Notes: generated from the letters alone by a model not told the origin. A DNA stretch of 51,904 nucleotides from Prevotella disiens JCM 6334 = ATCC 29426 (GCF_000613345.1 NZ_BAIS01000011.1:1-51904); one strand, 5' to 3'. Positions 27,084 to 36,835 are shown, numbered from the stretch's first letter. A program made the numbers and translations.

Positions 27084-28254
27084 ATGATTCTACCCATAAT
27101 ATTATTCCTAATCTTGCTCATTGCACCCGATGTTTATCTATGGTTACACCTCATAGAACCCATGAAAACATGGTGGATTAGCACAATATGGTTTGTGCCA
27201 ACAGCCCTGTCTTTGTTGTCGTTTTTCATGGCTCGTGCAGGCTTTTACCATAATACCTTCATGCGTATTATGTTTGCGTTCATCTTAATATTTGCCCTTC
27301 CAAAAATTATTTTTATCCTCCTCGACTTCTTTGTGATGTGGCAAATAGCCTTAGGGGCTGCTCTCATGGTTGATTTGATTTTCCTTTACGGATTTTTCTT
27401 CGGCTGGCGACGCATTATCGTGCGCGAAACTGTATGTGAATCCGACCTCTTGCCCGATAGTTTCAATGGCTATCGCATCTTGCAATTTAGCGATTTGCAC
27501 GTGGGGACATACATTCAAAATCCTAAATTTATCAAGAAGTTGGTGAGAATAATGAATGAACAGCAAGCCGACCTTGTCGTCTTCACAGGCGATTTGGTAA
27601 ACATTCACGCTGAAGAAGTACTGCCCTTTATGAGCGATTTACGCACAATAAAGGCAAAAGATGGGGTATTTAGCATCATGGGAAATCATGATTATTGCGA
27701 ATACGGCATGGACGCTGCGCACGAGAAAAAGCAGAAAGAAACAGAACCCATAAAAGAATCAACTGCACACCGCCATCAACGCATTTTAGAATATTTGGAA
27801 GAACGCATGGGTTGGAAAATGTTGATGAACGAACACGTTACCATTGTGCGAAAAAATAATGCAAAAGAAGAAAATAAAGAAGAAAAAATCGACTTGATAG
27901 GAGTAGAAAACATAGGAAAACCACCCTTCAAAAGCATGGGAAATCTGCCGAAAGCAATGAAAGGATTGGAGGAAGGAACATTCAAAATATTGCTCAGCCA
28001 CGACCCAACCCATTGGCGACAAGGCGTTTTACACAAGACGGATATTGCATTAACTCTCGGGACACACCCACGCAGGACAACTGCGCATAGGAAAGTTCTC
28101 GCCTGCAAAATGGGCATACAACGAATGGGGCGGAAAATACATGGAAGACGGCAGCATGCTGCACATCTCACCAGGCATTGGCGGCACCGTTCCATTCCGT
28201 ATTGGAGCTTGGCCTGAAATAAATGTGATAACGCTGAGAAAGAAAAAAGAATAA
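27084..28254 (+). CDS. Membrane-anchored metallophosphoesterase (frameshifted)
   Basis: About 390 residues. Roughly the first 120 hold four hydrophobic segments; the rest is a calcineurin-like phosphoesterase of the YkuE/YaeI type with FSDLHVG, FTGDLVN, MGNHDY, LLSHDP and the final SGHTHAGQL. The frame breaks near 28052-28064: after DIALTL the sequence lacks two bases (a TC unit in CTCTCGGG), and SGHTHAGQL continues in the other frame to TAA at 28252-28254. I start at ATG 27084 rather than the TTG six bases earlier. Related enzymes act on UDP-diacylglucosamine or other phosphoesters; substrate here is unknown. Confidence 0.85.
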
Positions 28255-28336
28255 GGGTAGGATTGCAGTGTATACTGTTCAAAATTATTTCTTCATCTTT
28301 TATTAAACGATGTCTAAAAATAATTCATCAACGAAC

Positions 28337-28477
28337 AAGGGCGTATACCGTAGGGGCGTGATTCATCACGTTCCTAACACCCTAAATTTTGTTATGAGGG
28401 GCGTGATTCATCACGTTCCAACACCCTAAATTTTGTTATGAGGAACGTGATAAATCACGCCCCTACGGCATACGCCC
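28337..28477. repeat. GGGGCGTGAT hairpin element, copy C, with internal duplication
   Basis: Terminal arms GGGCGTATACCGTAGGGGCG and CGCCCCTACGGCATACGCCC are inverted repeats. Inside, a 45-bp segment starting GGGGCGTGATTCATCACG is tandemly duplicated (from about 28353 and again from about 28398). It nearly fills the gap between the converging metallophosphoesterase and ddh genes. Confidence 0.75.
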
Positions 28478-28504
28478 AACTATGTTTTAATTATATAAAT
28501 GCTT

Positions 28505-29404
28505 TTAAACCAATGTGTTAATCACTTCTTCGCGTGTTGCAGGAAGGTAATCTATCACTGGAATTTCAGGCATGGTATAGCAACCTGGAGCCAAACGCAT
28601 CGTAGCACGAGCGCAATTTACAAGTACTTGGGCAGTGAGTGCAGGGTTGTTAATACTCATATTGAACTCAAAATGTTGGTTTTGAGTCTTACCACTCACA
28701 CCTTTGCGTATCAAATGAACGCCATGACCCATATCACGCACATCATCAACGCTTGCTACAGCAAATACATGGGTTTCATCGTGAGAGAAATAAGGGTCGG
28801 CTTTTATCGCTTTTGTTACTTCCTCGAGCTTTGCACCTTCTTCCAATTCAACGTAAACCATACGGCGGTGTATGCCTTCGCCCAATGGAATTGTAACAGA
28901 AAGGGCATTTTTCACACCTTCTTTTCCACGAACACAAACCGAATGACCCATTGACATACCAGGTCCGAAGTTAGTATATGAGAGTCCTTTTGGTGCAAGA
29001 CTTTCCATCAAGATGCGCACAACAGAATCAGAACCTGGGTCCCAACCAGCTGCAATGACACTAACTTTTTCCGCCTTCTTACAATTTTCCATTTGCTTTG
29101 TGCGGTATTCCAAAATGCTTGTATGTATATCAAACGAATCGACTGTGTTGATGCCCATTGCGACTATCTTCTCTGCATAGTCAGGACAGCTGCGTGTTGG
29201 TGCTGCAAGAATAGCCACATCAACATCTTTTAGCTTTGAAATATCGTCTACAACCTCGTAAGGAGTAAGTTCTAATGGTTTGTCTTTATCACCCTGACGG
29301 CGTACAATGCCTGCAATTTCGAAATCTTTAGCAACTTCAAGTGCCTCAATAGCGTAGTGTCCAATGTTGCCGTAGCCCACTACTGCCGCTCTTATTTTCT
29401 TCAT
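28505..29404 (-). CDS. ddh: meso-diaminopimelate dehydrogenase
   Basis: Ddh (299 residues) makes meso-diaminopimelate in one NADPH-dependent step from tetrahydrodipicolinate, feeding lysine and peptidoglycan synthesis. The Rossmann motif VGYGNIGHYAIEAL, VRRQGDKDK, the AAPTRSCPDYAE loop, SFDIHTSI, AAGWDPGSDSVVR and GPGMSMGHS are all present. Promoter box TACTTTTG lies 41 bp upstream. Intact. Confidence 0.95.
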   Translation of the reverse strand: MKKIRAAVVGYGNIGHYAIEALEVAKDFEIAGIVRRQGDKDKPLELTPYEVVDDISKLKDVDVAILAAPTRSCPDYAEKIVAMGINTVDSFDIHTSILEYRTKQMENCKKAEKVSVIAAGWDPGSDSVVRILMESLAPKGLSYTNFGPGMSMGHSVCVRGKEGVKNALSVTIPLGEGIHRRMVYVELEEGAKLEEVTKAIKADPYFSHDETHVFAVASVDDVRDMGHGVHLIRKGVSGKTQNQHFEFNMSINNPALTAQVLVNCARATMRLAPGCYTMPEIPVIDYLPATREEVINTLV

Positions 29405-29445
29405 ATTCTTTACCTTAATTTTTGTTTTACCTATTTATACAATTG

Positions 29446-29453
29446 CAAAAGTA
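29446..29453 (-). promoter_or_regulatory. -7 box (TACTTTTG) for ddh
   Basis: TAnnTTTG on the minus strand, 41 bp upstream of the ATG. Confidence 0.45.
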
Positions 29454-29593
29454 CAGCAAAAATGTGGTTTAGTAGTATTTTAGTTTGATTTTTTAACTAA
29501 AACTATTCGATTTTAATTTTGCTTACTTCTAACAATGCCACAAGATTGAACATCACTTTCAGCAAGATAAAAATTAGTTCACACGAAAATGAT

Positions 29594-29641
29594 AAAAAAA
29601 GACCCTCTCAAAAGTCGGGAACACCAACTTTTGAGAGGGCA
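29594..29641 (-). terminator. Terminator after the porin gene
   Basis: CCCTCTCAAAAGT pairs perfectly with ACTTTTGAGAGGG over 13 bp, followed on the minus strand by TCTTTTTTT. Confidence 0.85.
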
Positions 29642-29671
29642 TTATGCTATTAAAGTCTTAAAAAAGATATT

Positions 29672-30697
29672 TTACAAGACTTTACCACGCCATGTTACAC
29701 CAATGTTGAGTTGCGACATTTTGTCTTGAACAACACCGGCAGGGTTACTATTCTTACCCCATGCGTAGCTGTAAAAGCCGTGTAAACGAACGTTTTTATT
29801 TTTCAATGGATAGTATTCTACACCTGCTCCAACACGAGTAAGCTCTGTTCCGTTTTGAACGGCTACATCGGCATCTGTTTCAGTATGGTTTACTTCGTAA
29901 CTTGCCTTAGCAAATACATTTACACGCTCTGATGGTTGGTAAGAAATTTGACCAATTACTGAGCAGTCTTCACCAAAGAAAGCTTGTCCGTGAGCGGCAC
30001 GATTCCAATAATCAAGTTCCAATTGAACGTTGTCAGAGAAGTGGAATTTGTTGCCCAAAGAAATGTAATTGATGTACTTATGAGGCTCACGTTCCATCAT
30101 ATTTACCGACCAATAGGTTTCAAGGAAGCCATGACGACCATTCCACATCATGTTGTAAGCATACATTTCTGCGCTTTTGCCACTCCTATCGGTATATCCC
30201 TTTTGATAAGGGCTTTGACAAATTTGTGCAGAGAAAGTGTCGTTTCCGCTATTTGTTGTATATTCACCAGCCAATCCCCATTGGTAGCATGGGAAATTAT
30301 AGCAAAATTCAGATAAGAAATAGCAATCAATTGGAGCTGGAAGCAGTTCCCAACCAGCAACCATAACGATGTATTTACCAGCGATAACCGATACGTTCTT
30401 GGTTGGTTTATACTTTAAATACAACCAGTCGGTAGAGTTAAAGAAGTTGTAATCCTTATTTATACCATTCATACGATTGCGGAATCCGTATGAAAACTTA
30501 GGAGAGATGTCGCCTTTCAAAATGATATTAACGATATTTCCTTTAAAACCGCTTTGGTCTTTTACATTTTTACCATCAATACTCGTGCGTTGATAATCAC
30601 CTCTTGCCTCGAATTGTAAACTTACAGGTTTGCGCTCTTGCGCCATTACAGCAACAGAGCCAAACATTAATAATGCGATAATGCTTTTAAATTTCAT
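29672..30697 (-). CDS. OprO/OprP-like outer-membrane porin
   Basis: A 341-residue protein with a signal peptide (cleaved near residue 19, VMAQ) and an all-beta barrel body: FGFRN-like strands, DWLYLKYKPTKNVSVIAGK, the SEFCYNFPCYQWGL constriction region typical of Bacteroidota porins of the phosphate-selective porin family, and a terminal ...GVTWRGKVL strand. It probably forms a general or phosphate-related outer-membrane channel; selectivity cannot be read from sequence. Monocistronic with its own terminator. Confidence 0.85.
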   Translation of the reverse strand: MKFKSIIALLMFGSVAVMAQERKPVSLQFEARGDYQRTSIDGKNVKDQSGFKGNIVNIILKGDISPKFSYGFRNRMNGINKDYNFFNSTDWLYLKYKPTKNVSVIAGKYIVMVAGWELLPAPIDCYFLSEFCYNFPCYQWGLAGEYTTNSGNDTFSAQICQSPYQKGYTDRSGKSAEMYAYNMMWNGRHGFLETYWSVNMMEREPHKYINYISLGNKFHFSDNVQLELDYWNRAAHGQAFFGEDCSVIGQISYQPSERVNVFAKASYEVNHTETDADVAVQNGTELTRVGAGVEYYPLKNKNVRLHGFYSYAWGKNSNPAGVVQDKMSQLNIGVTWRGKVL

Positions 30698-30744
30698 AGT
30701 AAAATGACTGAAAACTTAGTTTTTATATAGTTTTTTCTATAACC

Positions 30745-30780
30745 AATAGAGGCGACATATCCCTATACCGTCTCTATTTT
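30745..30780. terminator. Weak hairpin between the second yitT gene and the porin gene
   Basis: AATAGAG pairs with CTCTATT, with further interrupted pairing inside; a T-run follows on the plus strand only. It may be a leader structure rather than a terminator. Confidence 0.3.
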
Positions 30781-30807
30781 TATTAAATTCAATGCTTATG
30801 AAAGCTT

Positions 30808-31787
30808 TTATTTTTGTATTTTCTTTGGCTTCTTGCCTTTATTCCACAAGCCACGAACTTCGCTAACGGTGTCGCAAGTACAGAAAGAATCGATTTCTTC
30901 ATTACGGAGGAATGCCATAAGACTTGACATTTCTTCGTTGGTCAATACGATTTCAAGCTGCATGCTCTTTTGATTGCTATAACCACCAATAATTTCGTGC
31001 AAGGTTACACCACGGCAAAGCGAGTTGAGAACATAGTCTTGAATGCGCTCATAGTCTTTAGAAATAATGAATACACGATTCTTAACGTTCAAACCCATCA
31101 TGAAATAGTTCAAGATAAGACCGTTCAACCATGTACCGATAAGACCGATAAGAACCAAATATGGAGGGTTAATAGCAAAAGCAGTACAGCAAATAGCACC
31201 ACCTGCAAATGTTACAGAGGCACCAAGCTAATACCAGTGTACTTATTAATAATCTTAGCCAAAATATCCAAACCACCAGTTGAGGCGTTAATGCTGAACA
31301 AAATACTCTGTGAAGCACTTAAAATAAGCACAAAACAGAGCAAATCGAACCAAGGATTAGCAATAGCTTGACTGCCTACATAAATTGTAAACATTGAGTC
31401 TGACATTGGGAAAATCTTGCCAATAAAGTCAATCATAGGACCAAGAATAAGCGCAGTATAGACTGTCTTTGCACCAAACTCATTACCGATAAGTATAAAA
31501 GATAATACCAACAGCACAGCATTGATAATGAAAATCACAATACCCACAGAAACAAAAGGTAAAAGTTTAGCAAGTACCAATGAAAGTCCAGTAATTGAGC
31601 CAACGATGAGTTTACTTGGGATAAGGAAAAAATAAACACCCAGGGCTGCAACGAACATACCCACTGTCATAATAACCAATTCTACCCAGAACTTTCTTGA
31701 CTTTAGCAATGCAACCACTTGCAACAAAGCGCGCATAATGATGCCTTGTCCTTCTACAACATTGCTATTCTTAGAATCTTGATTCAT
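30808..31787 (-). CDS. YitT family membrane protein, second copy (frameshifted)
   Basis: Corrected length about 326 residues. The N-terminal part (to about 31210) has several membrane segments and the motif ASTGGLDILAKIINKYTGISL; the C-terminal part has more membrane sequence and a DUF2179 domain (NRVFIISKDYERIQDYVLNS, GVTLHEIIGGYSNQ). The join is at about 31225-31230, where TTGGTGCC replaces the expected TTGGGTGCC: one G missing from a run. Length and content match the intact YitT at 24697, but sequences differ enough to be old paralogues. Function unknown. Confidence 0.85.
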
Positions 31788-32502
31788 AATTAATTTCGAT
31801 TTAAGTTAGATTGTTTTATATTTTTTATTTATTTCTCAACTTGGAACCTTGCCTTTCTGGTTATATTTGCATTTATAAAAAGAAAGTATTGTTTAGGTGC
31901 TGCAAAATTACATCATTTATATGAAATAACAAATATTTAATAGTCAAAATAATAATTTACCCTTGAATTTTACCAAAAGAACAAGTTTTAAGCCTTTTTT
32001 ACGCCTTATTTTTGTTCAAAACTTTATTTTTGAGAAGTTAATACGAATTTATAAGCAGATTTTTTATGCGAATTTAAAGACTATTATTGCATATTTTCGC
32101 AAGTTATTTAGAGACCTTTTTACAGCTAAAAAAATACACTTACAGGCATTTTTCACCTTTATATAATATAGAAAGGGACTGAAAAGGATAATGAGAAATA
32201 GAATTTCAAGGCATGAAAAATAGCAAACACAAAAGGCAGCAAATGCTTTTATATTGAAAGAAATTCTGTTTTTTAGTTTGAAATTATAAGTTTACGATAA
32301 ACAACACTATCAAAAATGAAAAAAATAGCATTTTTTAGACACAATACCCGAACAAACAGATAGGAAGTCTACTTTTCTCTAATCATTTGTAAGAGAGTTC
32401 TTCGCTTAAAATTTTAATATTTGCCTCATAAAATAAAGAGTATGGAGCATTATTTTTAAGCTTTTTATATGTACATTTGCAGAAAATAAAGAAAAAAATC
32501 AA
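31788..32502. other. AT-rich divergent intergenic region (715 bp)
   Basis: Between yitT (leftward) and the aldose epimerase (rightward). Apart from -7-like boxes at each end (TAATTTTG on the minus strand at 31903-31910; TACATTTG at 32472-32479) I see no structure. A 67-codon TTG-started frame at 31963-32166 is rich in Phe, Lys and Ile as expected of random AT-rich DNA and is not called. Confidence 0.5.
32472..32479 (+). promoter_or_regulatory. -7 box (TACATTTG) for the aldose epimerase
   Basis: TAnnTTTG, 23 bp upstream of the ATG at 32503. Confidence 0.5.
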
Positions 32503-33369
32503 ATGGAACAATTAGCAAACGACTACCTTACTTTACAACTTTCTGCTCATGGTGCAGAACTAAAAAGCATTAAAGACGATAACGGAAAAGAATATTTATG
32601 GCAAGGTGATGCACAGTATTGGGCACGCCAATCGCCTATTTTGTTTCCTCATGTAGGCAGTGTTTGGAACAATTCGTATAAGATTGAAAACAAAGAATAT
32701 TCGTCTTCGCGTCATGGTTTTGCTCGTGATATGGACTTTAAAGTAACCCAAAAATCTACCGACCGCATTCTTTTTTCTTTGCACGATACGCCTGAAACTT
32801 ACGAACGCTATCCTTATCATTTTATTTTGGGTGTAAGTTATCGTTTGAAAGGCAACCGAATTCATGTTATTTGGCACGTACAGAACATTGATAACAAGGA
32901 AATTCATTTCCAAATAGGTGGACACCCTGCTTTCAATCTCCCCGATATGAAGGCAGGAGAACCCATAAAAGGTTATTTGAAATTGGACAATGAAACTTTA
33001 CAAAGGAACAATTTCACGCATGAAGGTTATCTTCTTGAGGGTTACAAAACCTTTGAAACTGATGAAGGAATATTAGAATTGACACCAGAAACATTTGCCA
33101 ACGATGCCTTAATTTTCGACCAATGCCAATTGCATCATGTACAAATCCTCAATAAGAAAGGGGCTGCTGAAGTCAGCGTACAGTTTAATACACCAGCAGT
33201 TGGAATATGGTCGCCAGCAGGAAAGAATGCTCCTTTTGTGTGCATTGAGCCTTGGTACGGCATAGCAGACAAGGAAAACTACAACGGAGAATTTTGTAAT
33301 CGTTACCTAATGAACCACCTTCAACCCGGAGCAAGTTTCATGAGCGAGTACATTATCACCATTCGATAA
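32503..33369 (+). CDS. Aldose 1-epimerase family protein (LacX-like)
   Basis: A 288-residue cytosolic protein of the galactose mutarotase-like fold, nearest the LacX/Slr1438 group: LSAHGAELKSIKDDNGKEYLW, ILFPHVGSVWNN, SSSRHGFARDMDF with the substrate-binding His, and FQIGGHPAFNLP with the catalytic-type His. It would interconvert sugar anomers or act on a sugar phosphate. Its stop codon TAA (33367-33369) lies inside the TAAA target duplication of a MITE, so the element inserted exactly at the end of the gene without changing the protein. Confidence 0.88.
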   Translation: MEQLANDYLTLQLSAHGAELKSIKDDNGKEYLWQGDAQYWARQSPILFPHVGSVWNNSYKIENKEYSSSRHGFARDMDFKVTQKSTDRILFSLHDTPETYERYPYHFILGVSYRLKGNRIHVIWHVQNIDNKEIHFQIGGHPAFNLPDMKAGEPIKGYLKLDNETLQRNNFTHEGYLLEGYKTFETDEGILELTPETFANDALIFDQCQLHHVQILNKKGAAEVSVQFNTPAVGIWSPAGKNAPFVCIEPWYGIADKENYNGEFCNRYLMNHLQPGASFMSEYIITIR

Positions 33370-33501
33370 AGGCTGGTTCTATAAATTACCACCGCATAGT
33401 CATTAAATTTTTATGAAATACGCTTTGTTATCTTTTGGCTTCTTTTTAGTTCAAAAATAAGTTCAAAATCTAACAAAGCTAATTTATAGAACCAGCCTAA
33501 A
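33367..33501. mobile_element. MITE, long copy (127 bp) with target duplication
   Basis: The element spans 33371-33497. The same 18-bp perfect terminal inverted repeats GGCTGGTTCTATAAATTA as at 16765, flanked on both sides by TAAA (33367-33370, 33498-33501). Internally it carries the segment shared with the short copy (with GTCATTAAATTTTTATGAAA) plus about 50 extra bases. No ORF; the transposase must come from elsewhere. Confidence 0.85.
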
Positions 33502-33516
33502 CGAAAAGGATAAAAG

Positions 33517-33547
33517 TTGCAAGTTTAAAGATATTTGCTTATCTTTG
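33517..33547 (+). promoter_or_regulatory. Promoter (TTGC-N19-TATCTTTG) for the C1B peptidase
   Basis: TATCTTTG at 33540-33547 with TTGC 19 bp upstream. Predicts a leader of just over 100 nt. Confidence 0.5.
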
Positions 33548-33660
33548 CAACATCGTCCTTTTAATGAGCATTTTATACGATTTCAGAGTGCAAATAAGAG
33601 GATAAAACAGAAGAAAACTATTAAATAAACAATAATCTATAAAGTTACAAACAAAATTTT

Positions 33661-35063
33661 ATGAACAAAAAAACTTTAATGGTCTGTGGACTGATTGGTC
33701 TTTCACTTTCATTGCAAGCACAGACTAAAAATGGCGGTATCGATAAACAAATGATGCAGAAGATTGTCGCAGGTCATTCATCGGCTTCAAATCGTGCTCT
33801 TTCAAATGCCATAGCGACTAACTCTATCGACAATCTTGCTCGCAATTTCCGCAAAGCAGGTGGTTTGGATACACATTTCAGCGTTGAAACAACCAAACAA
33901 AACATTCACGACCAAAAAAGTTCTGGTCGTTGTTGGCTCTTTTCGGGCATGAACGTGTTACGTTCTAACTTTGCTCGTATGCACAAGGACACACTTCATG
34001 TTGAATTTTCACATGTTTATTTGAGTTTCCACGACCAATTAGAAAAGTCAAACCTTATGTTGCAAGGCGTAATTGACAACGCTAAGAAGCCTATGAACGA
34101 CCCTATCGTGCAGTTCTTCTTCAAGAATCCTATTAACGATGGTGGTACTTTCTGCGGTGTTGCCGACCTTGTTGACAAGTATGGCTTGGTGCCTATGGAA
34201 GCAATGCCTGAGAGTTATTCAGCTGAGAACACTTCTCGTATGGCATCAATTATTTCGTCTAAATTGCGCGAATATGGTTTAGAACTTCGCAAAATGGTAG
34301 CTAATAAGAAGTCAGTAGCAGCAATCAAGGCTCGCAAAACAGAAATGTTGGGCGATATTTACAACATTCTCGTTCTTTCATTGGGTGAGCCTGTGAAGAC
34401 TTTCCAATATGCTTTCAAGGATAAGAATGGTAACAACGTGGGCAAACCACAGACTTACACTCCTGAAACCTTCCGTGATGCTGTGCTCGGAAAGAAACTT
34501 AATGGTTCATTTATTATGCTATGAACGACCCACGCCGTGAATATTACAAGACTTACGAAGTGGAATACGACCGCCATACCTACGATGGACACAACTGGAA
34601 GTACATCAATCTCCCAATGGAAGACATTGCAAAAATGGCAATTGCTTCTTTGAAAGACGATACAAAGATGTATTCAAGCTACGATGTGGGTAAGCAATTA
34701 GACCGCAAACGTGGTTATCTTGACCTTGACAACTTCGATTATGCAACGCTCTTTGGCACTAAATTCCCTATGAATAAAGCAGAGCGCATCTCTACTTTCG
34801 ATAGTGGTTCAACCCACGCAATGACTTTGTCAGCAGTCGATTTAGACGAAAATGGCAATCCAAAGAAGTGGAAAGTAGAAAACAGTTGGGGTCCTTCAAA
34901 TGGTCATAATGGTTGCCTCATCATGACCAACGATTGGTTCAACGAATACAGCTTCCGTTTGGTTGTTGATAAGAAATATGTTCCTGAAAACATTTTAAAG
35001 GCTGAACAAACAAAACCTGTTATGGTTATGCCTGACGACCCGTTGTTCCAAGAAGACAAATAA
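33661..35063 (+). CDS. Secreted aminopeptidase C / bleomycin hydrolase-like C1B peptidase (frameshifted)
   Basis: About 467 residues after correction, with a signal peptide (LSLSLQAQ), so exported, unlike cytosolic PepC. Papain-fold C1B features are complete: Gln85, Cys91 in SSGRCWLFSG, the His in STHAMTLSAVD and Asn in VENSWG. The frame is lost near 34518-34524: FIML ends at a TGA and MNDPRREYYKTYEVEYD continues one frame over, so one base is missing. With the frame repaired the catalytic residues are intact and the enzyme would be an oligomeric peptidase acting on short peptides in the periplasm. Confidence 0.88.
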
Positions 35064-35145
35064 GTCGTTTAAAAATTAAAACAATAGCAAATCCGCTTCA
35101 AATAGATAGTATCAGACTATAAAAAGGAGGATTTTGCAAAGAATA

Positions 35146-35177
35146 AGCCCCAGAAGTTTTCCAAGACTTCTGGGGCT
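35146..35177. terminator. Terminator-like hairpin between converging genes
   Basis: AGCCCCAGAAGT pairs perfectly with ACTTCTGGGGCT over 12 bp around 8 bases. T-runs are weak, but the position between two converging genes fits shared termination. Confidence 0.65.
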
Positions 35178-35218
35178 ACTCATATTCTTTCATCTTTCAT
35201 CTACCAATATCCTACGAA

Positions 35219-35965
35219 CTACTCAAAATAGAAGGTCAATGCAATCATTTTTGAATGGGCTTCTTTTGCAGCATTGGTAAACATCAGCATGCGTTTATCA
35301 CGCAAATTTTGCGCATGCTTGGTATCAAGACAATTCGATAGACCATACATAAACTTCAATTCTGGGCGTAACTTGAAGAAAGGAAGATAAAAATCGCACC
35401 CTACTCCAACCTCTAAATAAGCATCGCTACGCTTCAATCGAAGAAACTCGTTGTCTTTTCCTGAAAGATTTAACATCGGATTGATACCCAACATCAGGTA
35501 AGGACGATGATTATTAAAGCGAGGCGCAGCAGCTATCAAGTTGAAAGCACACGATATATAAGCTGTTTTCAAATCTTGAACCTCCGTTATCTCTTTTGAT
35601 TCCTTCGCACTTGCAAGCTGATTTCTGAAAGTTAAATGGCGTGTACCAAAGTACATAGCAGGCGCAATGCGCAATTGGAACGTTGTATTTAAACGCAATT
35701 CGCCTAACACACCTACCGTAAAACCAGCGTCCCAGCGGTCTTGGTCTACTGAAATGAGTCGTTCTTGCGACCCATTTCCGTCATCAATATCCACCATTTG
35801 CGGTCCAGCATTCAACAATTCAAGGTCTTGCAAATGCGTACCTACCATAACGCCAAAGTGAAAAGGACGCAAATCTGTATAGGGACGATTCTGTACTGTC
35901 CTTTCTTGCGCTAAACTTACTTGTGCAGTAAGTAGCAAAAATGCGATGTAAAAAAGTTTTTTCAT
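35219..35965 (-). CDS. porT: PorT-like outer-membrane protein (type IX secretion)
   Basis: About 248 residues from the ATG at 35965, which gives a clean signal peptide (MKKLFYIAFLLLTAQVSLAQ); an earlier in-frame start would add ten residues ahead of it. The body is a small beta barrel with RPFHFGVMVGTH, VGVLGELRL, YLMLGINPM, YLEVGVGCDFYLPFF and the terminal ALTFYFE, the pattern I recognise from PorT of Bacteroidota. PorT is needed for type IX secretion and would serve the sorting-domain proteins in this window. Assignment rests on motif recall, not a search. Confidence 0.7.
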   Translation of the reverse strand: MKKLFYIAFLLLTAQVSLAQERTVQNRPYTDLRPFHFGVMVGTHLQDLELLNAGPQMVDIDDGNGSQERLISVDQDRWDAGFTVGVLGELRLNTTFQLRIAPAMYFGTRHLTFRNQLASAKESKEITEVQDLKTAYISCAFNLIAAAPRFNNHRPYLMLGINPMLNLSGKDNEFLRLKRSDAYLEVGVGCDFYLPFFKLRPELKFMYGLSNCLDTKHAQNLRDKRMLMFTNAAKEAHSKMIALTFYFE

Positions 35966-36116
35966 ATCTTCTTTTATAACGTTTCCCTCTGTCAATTATT
36001 GTAAAACAAAGAATTCAAGTTCACTTTTTGCATGCTAAAATCTATTCGTTTATTTTGATATAGTCTAAATATTTAAAATTTCTATCATCATTTGTAGGTA
36101 TTACAAAAATATTATT

Positions 36117-36124
36117 TACCTTTG
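36117..36124 (+). promoter_or_regulatory. -7 box (TACCTTTG) for the ferredoxin gene
   Basis: TAnnTTTG with TTTG at 36091-36094 (spacing 22). Leader about 65 nt. Confidence 0.5.
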
Positions 36125-36195
36125 CACCATACAAAAATAGGTATTGGAAACAATCCTATACAAAAACATTATTAATAAAATTAAGATTTATAATT

Positions 36196-36363
36196 ATGGC
36201 TTATGTAATTAGCAATGACTGTATTGCTTGCGGTACATGTATTGACGAATGCCCAGTAGGCGCAATTTCTGAAGGCGATATCTACAATATCGACGCTGAT
36301 GCTTGTACAGAATGTGGTACATGCGCAAGCGTTTGTCCAAGCGAAGCTATCAGCTTAGGATAA
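36196..36363 (+). CDS. 2[4Fe-4S] ferredoxin
   Basis: A 55-residue protein starting MAYVISNDC. Two CxxCxxCxxxCP cluster motifs are present: Cys9-Cys12-Cys15-Cys19-Pro and Cys37-Cys40-Cys43-Cys47-Pro, each followed by the usual Ala-Ile. This is the clostridial-type electron carrier used by pyruvate:ferredoxin oxidoreductase and similar enzymes in anaerobes. Monocistronic, with clear promoter and terminator, divergent from porT. Confidence 0.96.
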   Translation: MAYVISNDCIACGTCIDECPVGAISEGDIYNIDADACTECGTCASVCPSEAISLG

Positions 36364-36391
36364 TCGCATTAATTGTTACTGATTAAATTTT

Positions 36392-36416
36392 ACGGACTCT
36401 TCGGAGTCCGTTTTTT
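36392..36416 (+). terminator. Terminator after the ferredoxin gene
   Basis: ACGGACT pairs with AGTCCGT around CTTCGG, followed by TTTTTT. Confidence 0.9.
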
Positions 36417-36576
36417 GTTTTTATAGAATGAGTACTTCAAAACTTGTTTCCTAAATATTACGGTAAATTAAGGACATTCATTTCCGATTTTTCAGACACA
36501 AATAACCGTAATGAAACGTAATAATAAGTGTAAACGTAGCGGATTGACTTTTTAAAGTGTACCCCCATCAACGAAC

Positions 36577-36697
36577 AAGGGCGTTAGCCGTAGGGGCGTG
36601 ATTTTTTCGCTTTGCTCAACAACTCGATTCACGTTCCATTCAGCAAGTTTTAGGGTGCTAGGAACGTGATAAATCACGCCCCTACGCTAACGCCCTT
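36577..36697. repeat. GGGGCGTGAT hairpin element, copy D
   Basis: Terminal inverted repeats AAGGGCGTTAGC and GCTAACGCCCTT with the GTAGGGGCGTGAT arms inside. The left inner palindrome is split by a 23-base insert, mirror image of copy B. The right flank (ACCATTTTAAAGATG) is shared with copy B. The other parts of the 36364-36835 gap hold only terminators. Confidence 0.75.
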
Positions 36698-36777
36698 GCG
36701 CGCTAATAATTTATTAGACACCATTTTAAAGATGTAAAAAACGTTTTTAATGTCCTACGCTTACTACAACAATATCA

Positions 36778-36820
36778 AAACAATAAGCGGTGTACCGAAA
36801 ATGGCACACCGCTTATTGTT
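36778..36820 (-). terminator. Terminator after the large outer-membrane barrel gene
   Basis: AAACAATAAGCGGTGT pairs with ACACCGCTTATTGTTT over 16 bp; a short T-run follows on the minus strand. Confidence 0.8.
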
Positions 36821-36835
36821 TATAGGGTTTCAATT

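Noticed and set aside
31963..32166. A 67-codon gene in the AT-rich gap
   Set aside because: TTG start, no ribosome site, and a Phe/Ile/Lys-rich composition expected by chance; no family resemblance.
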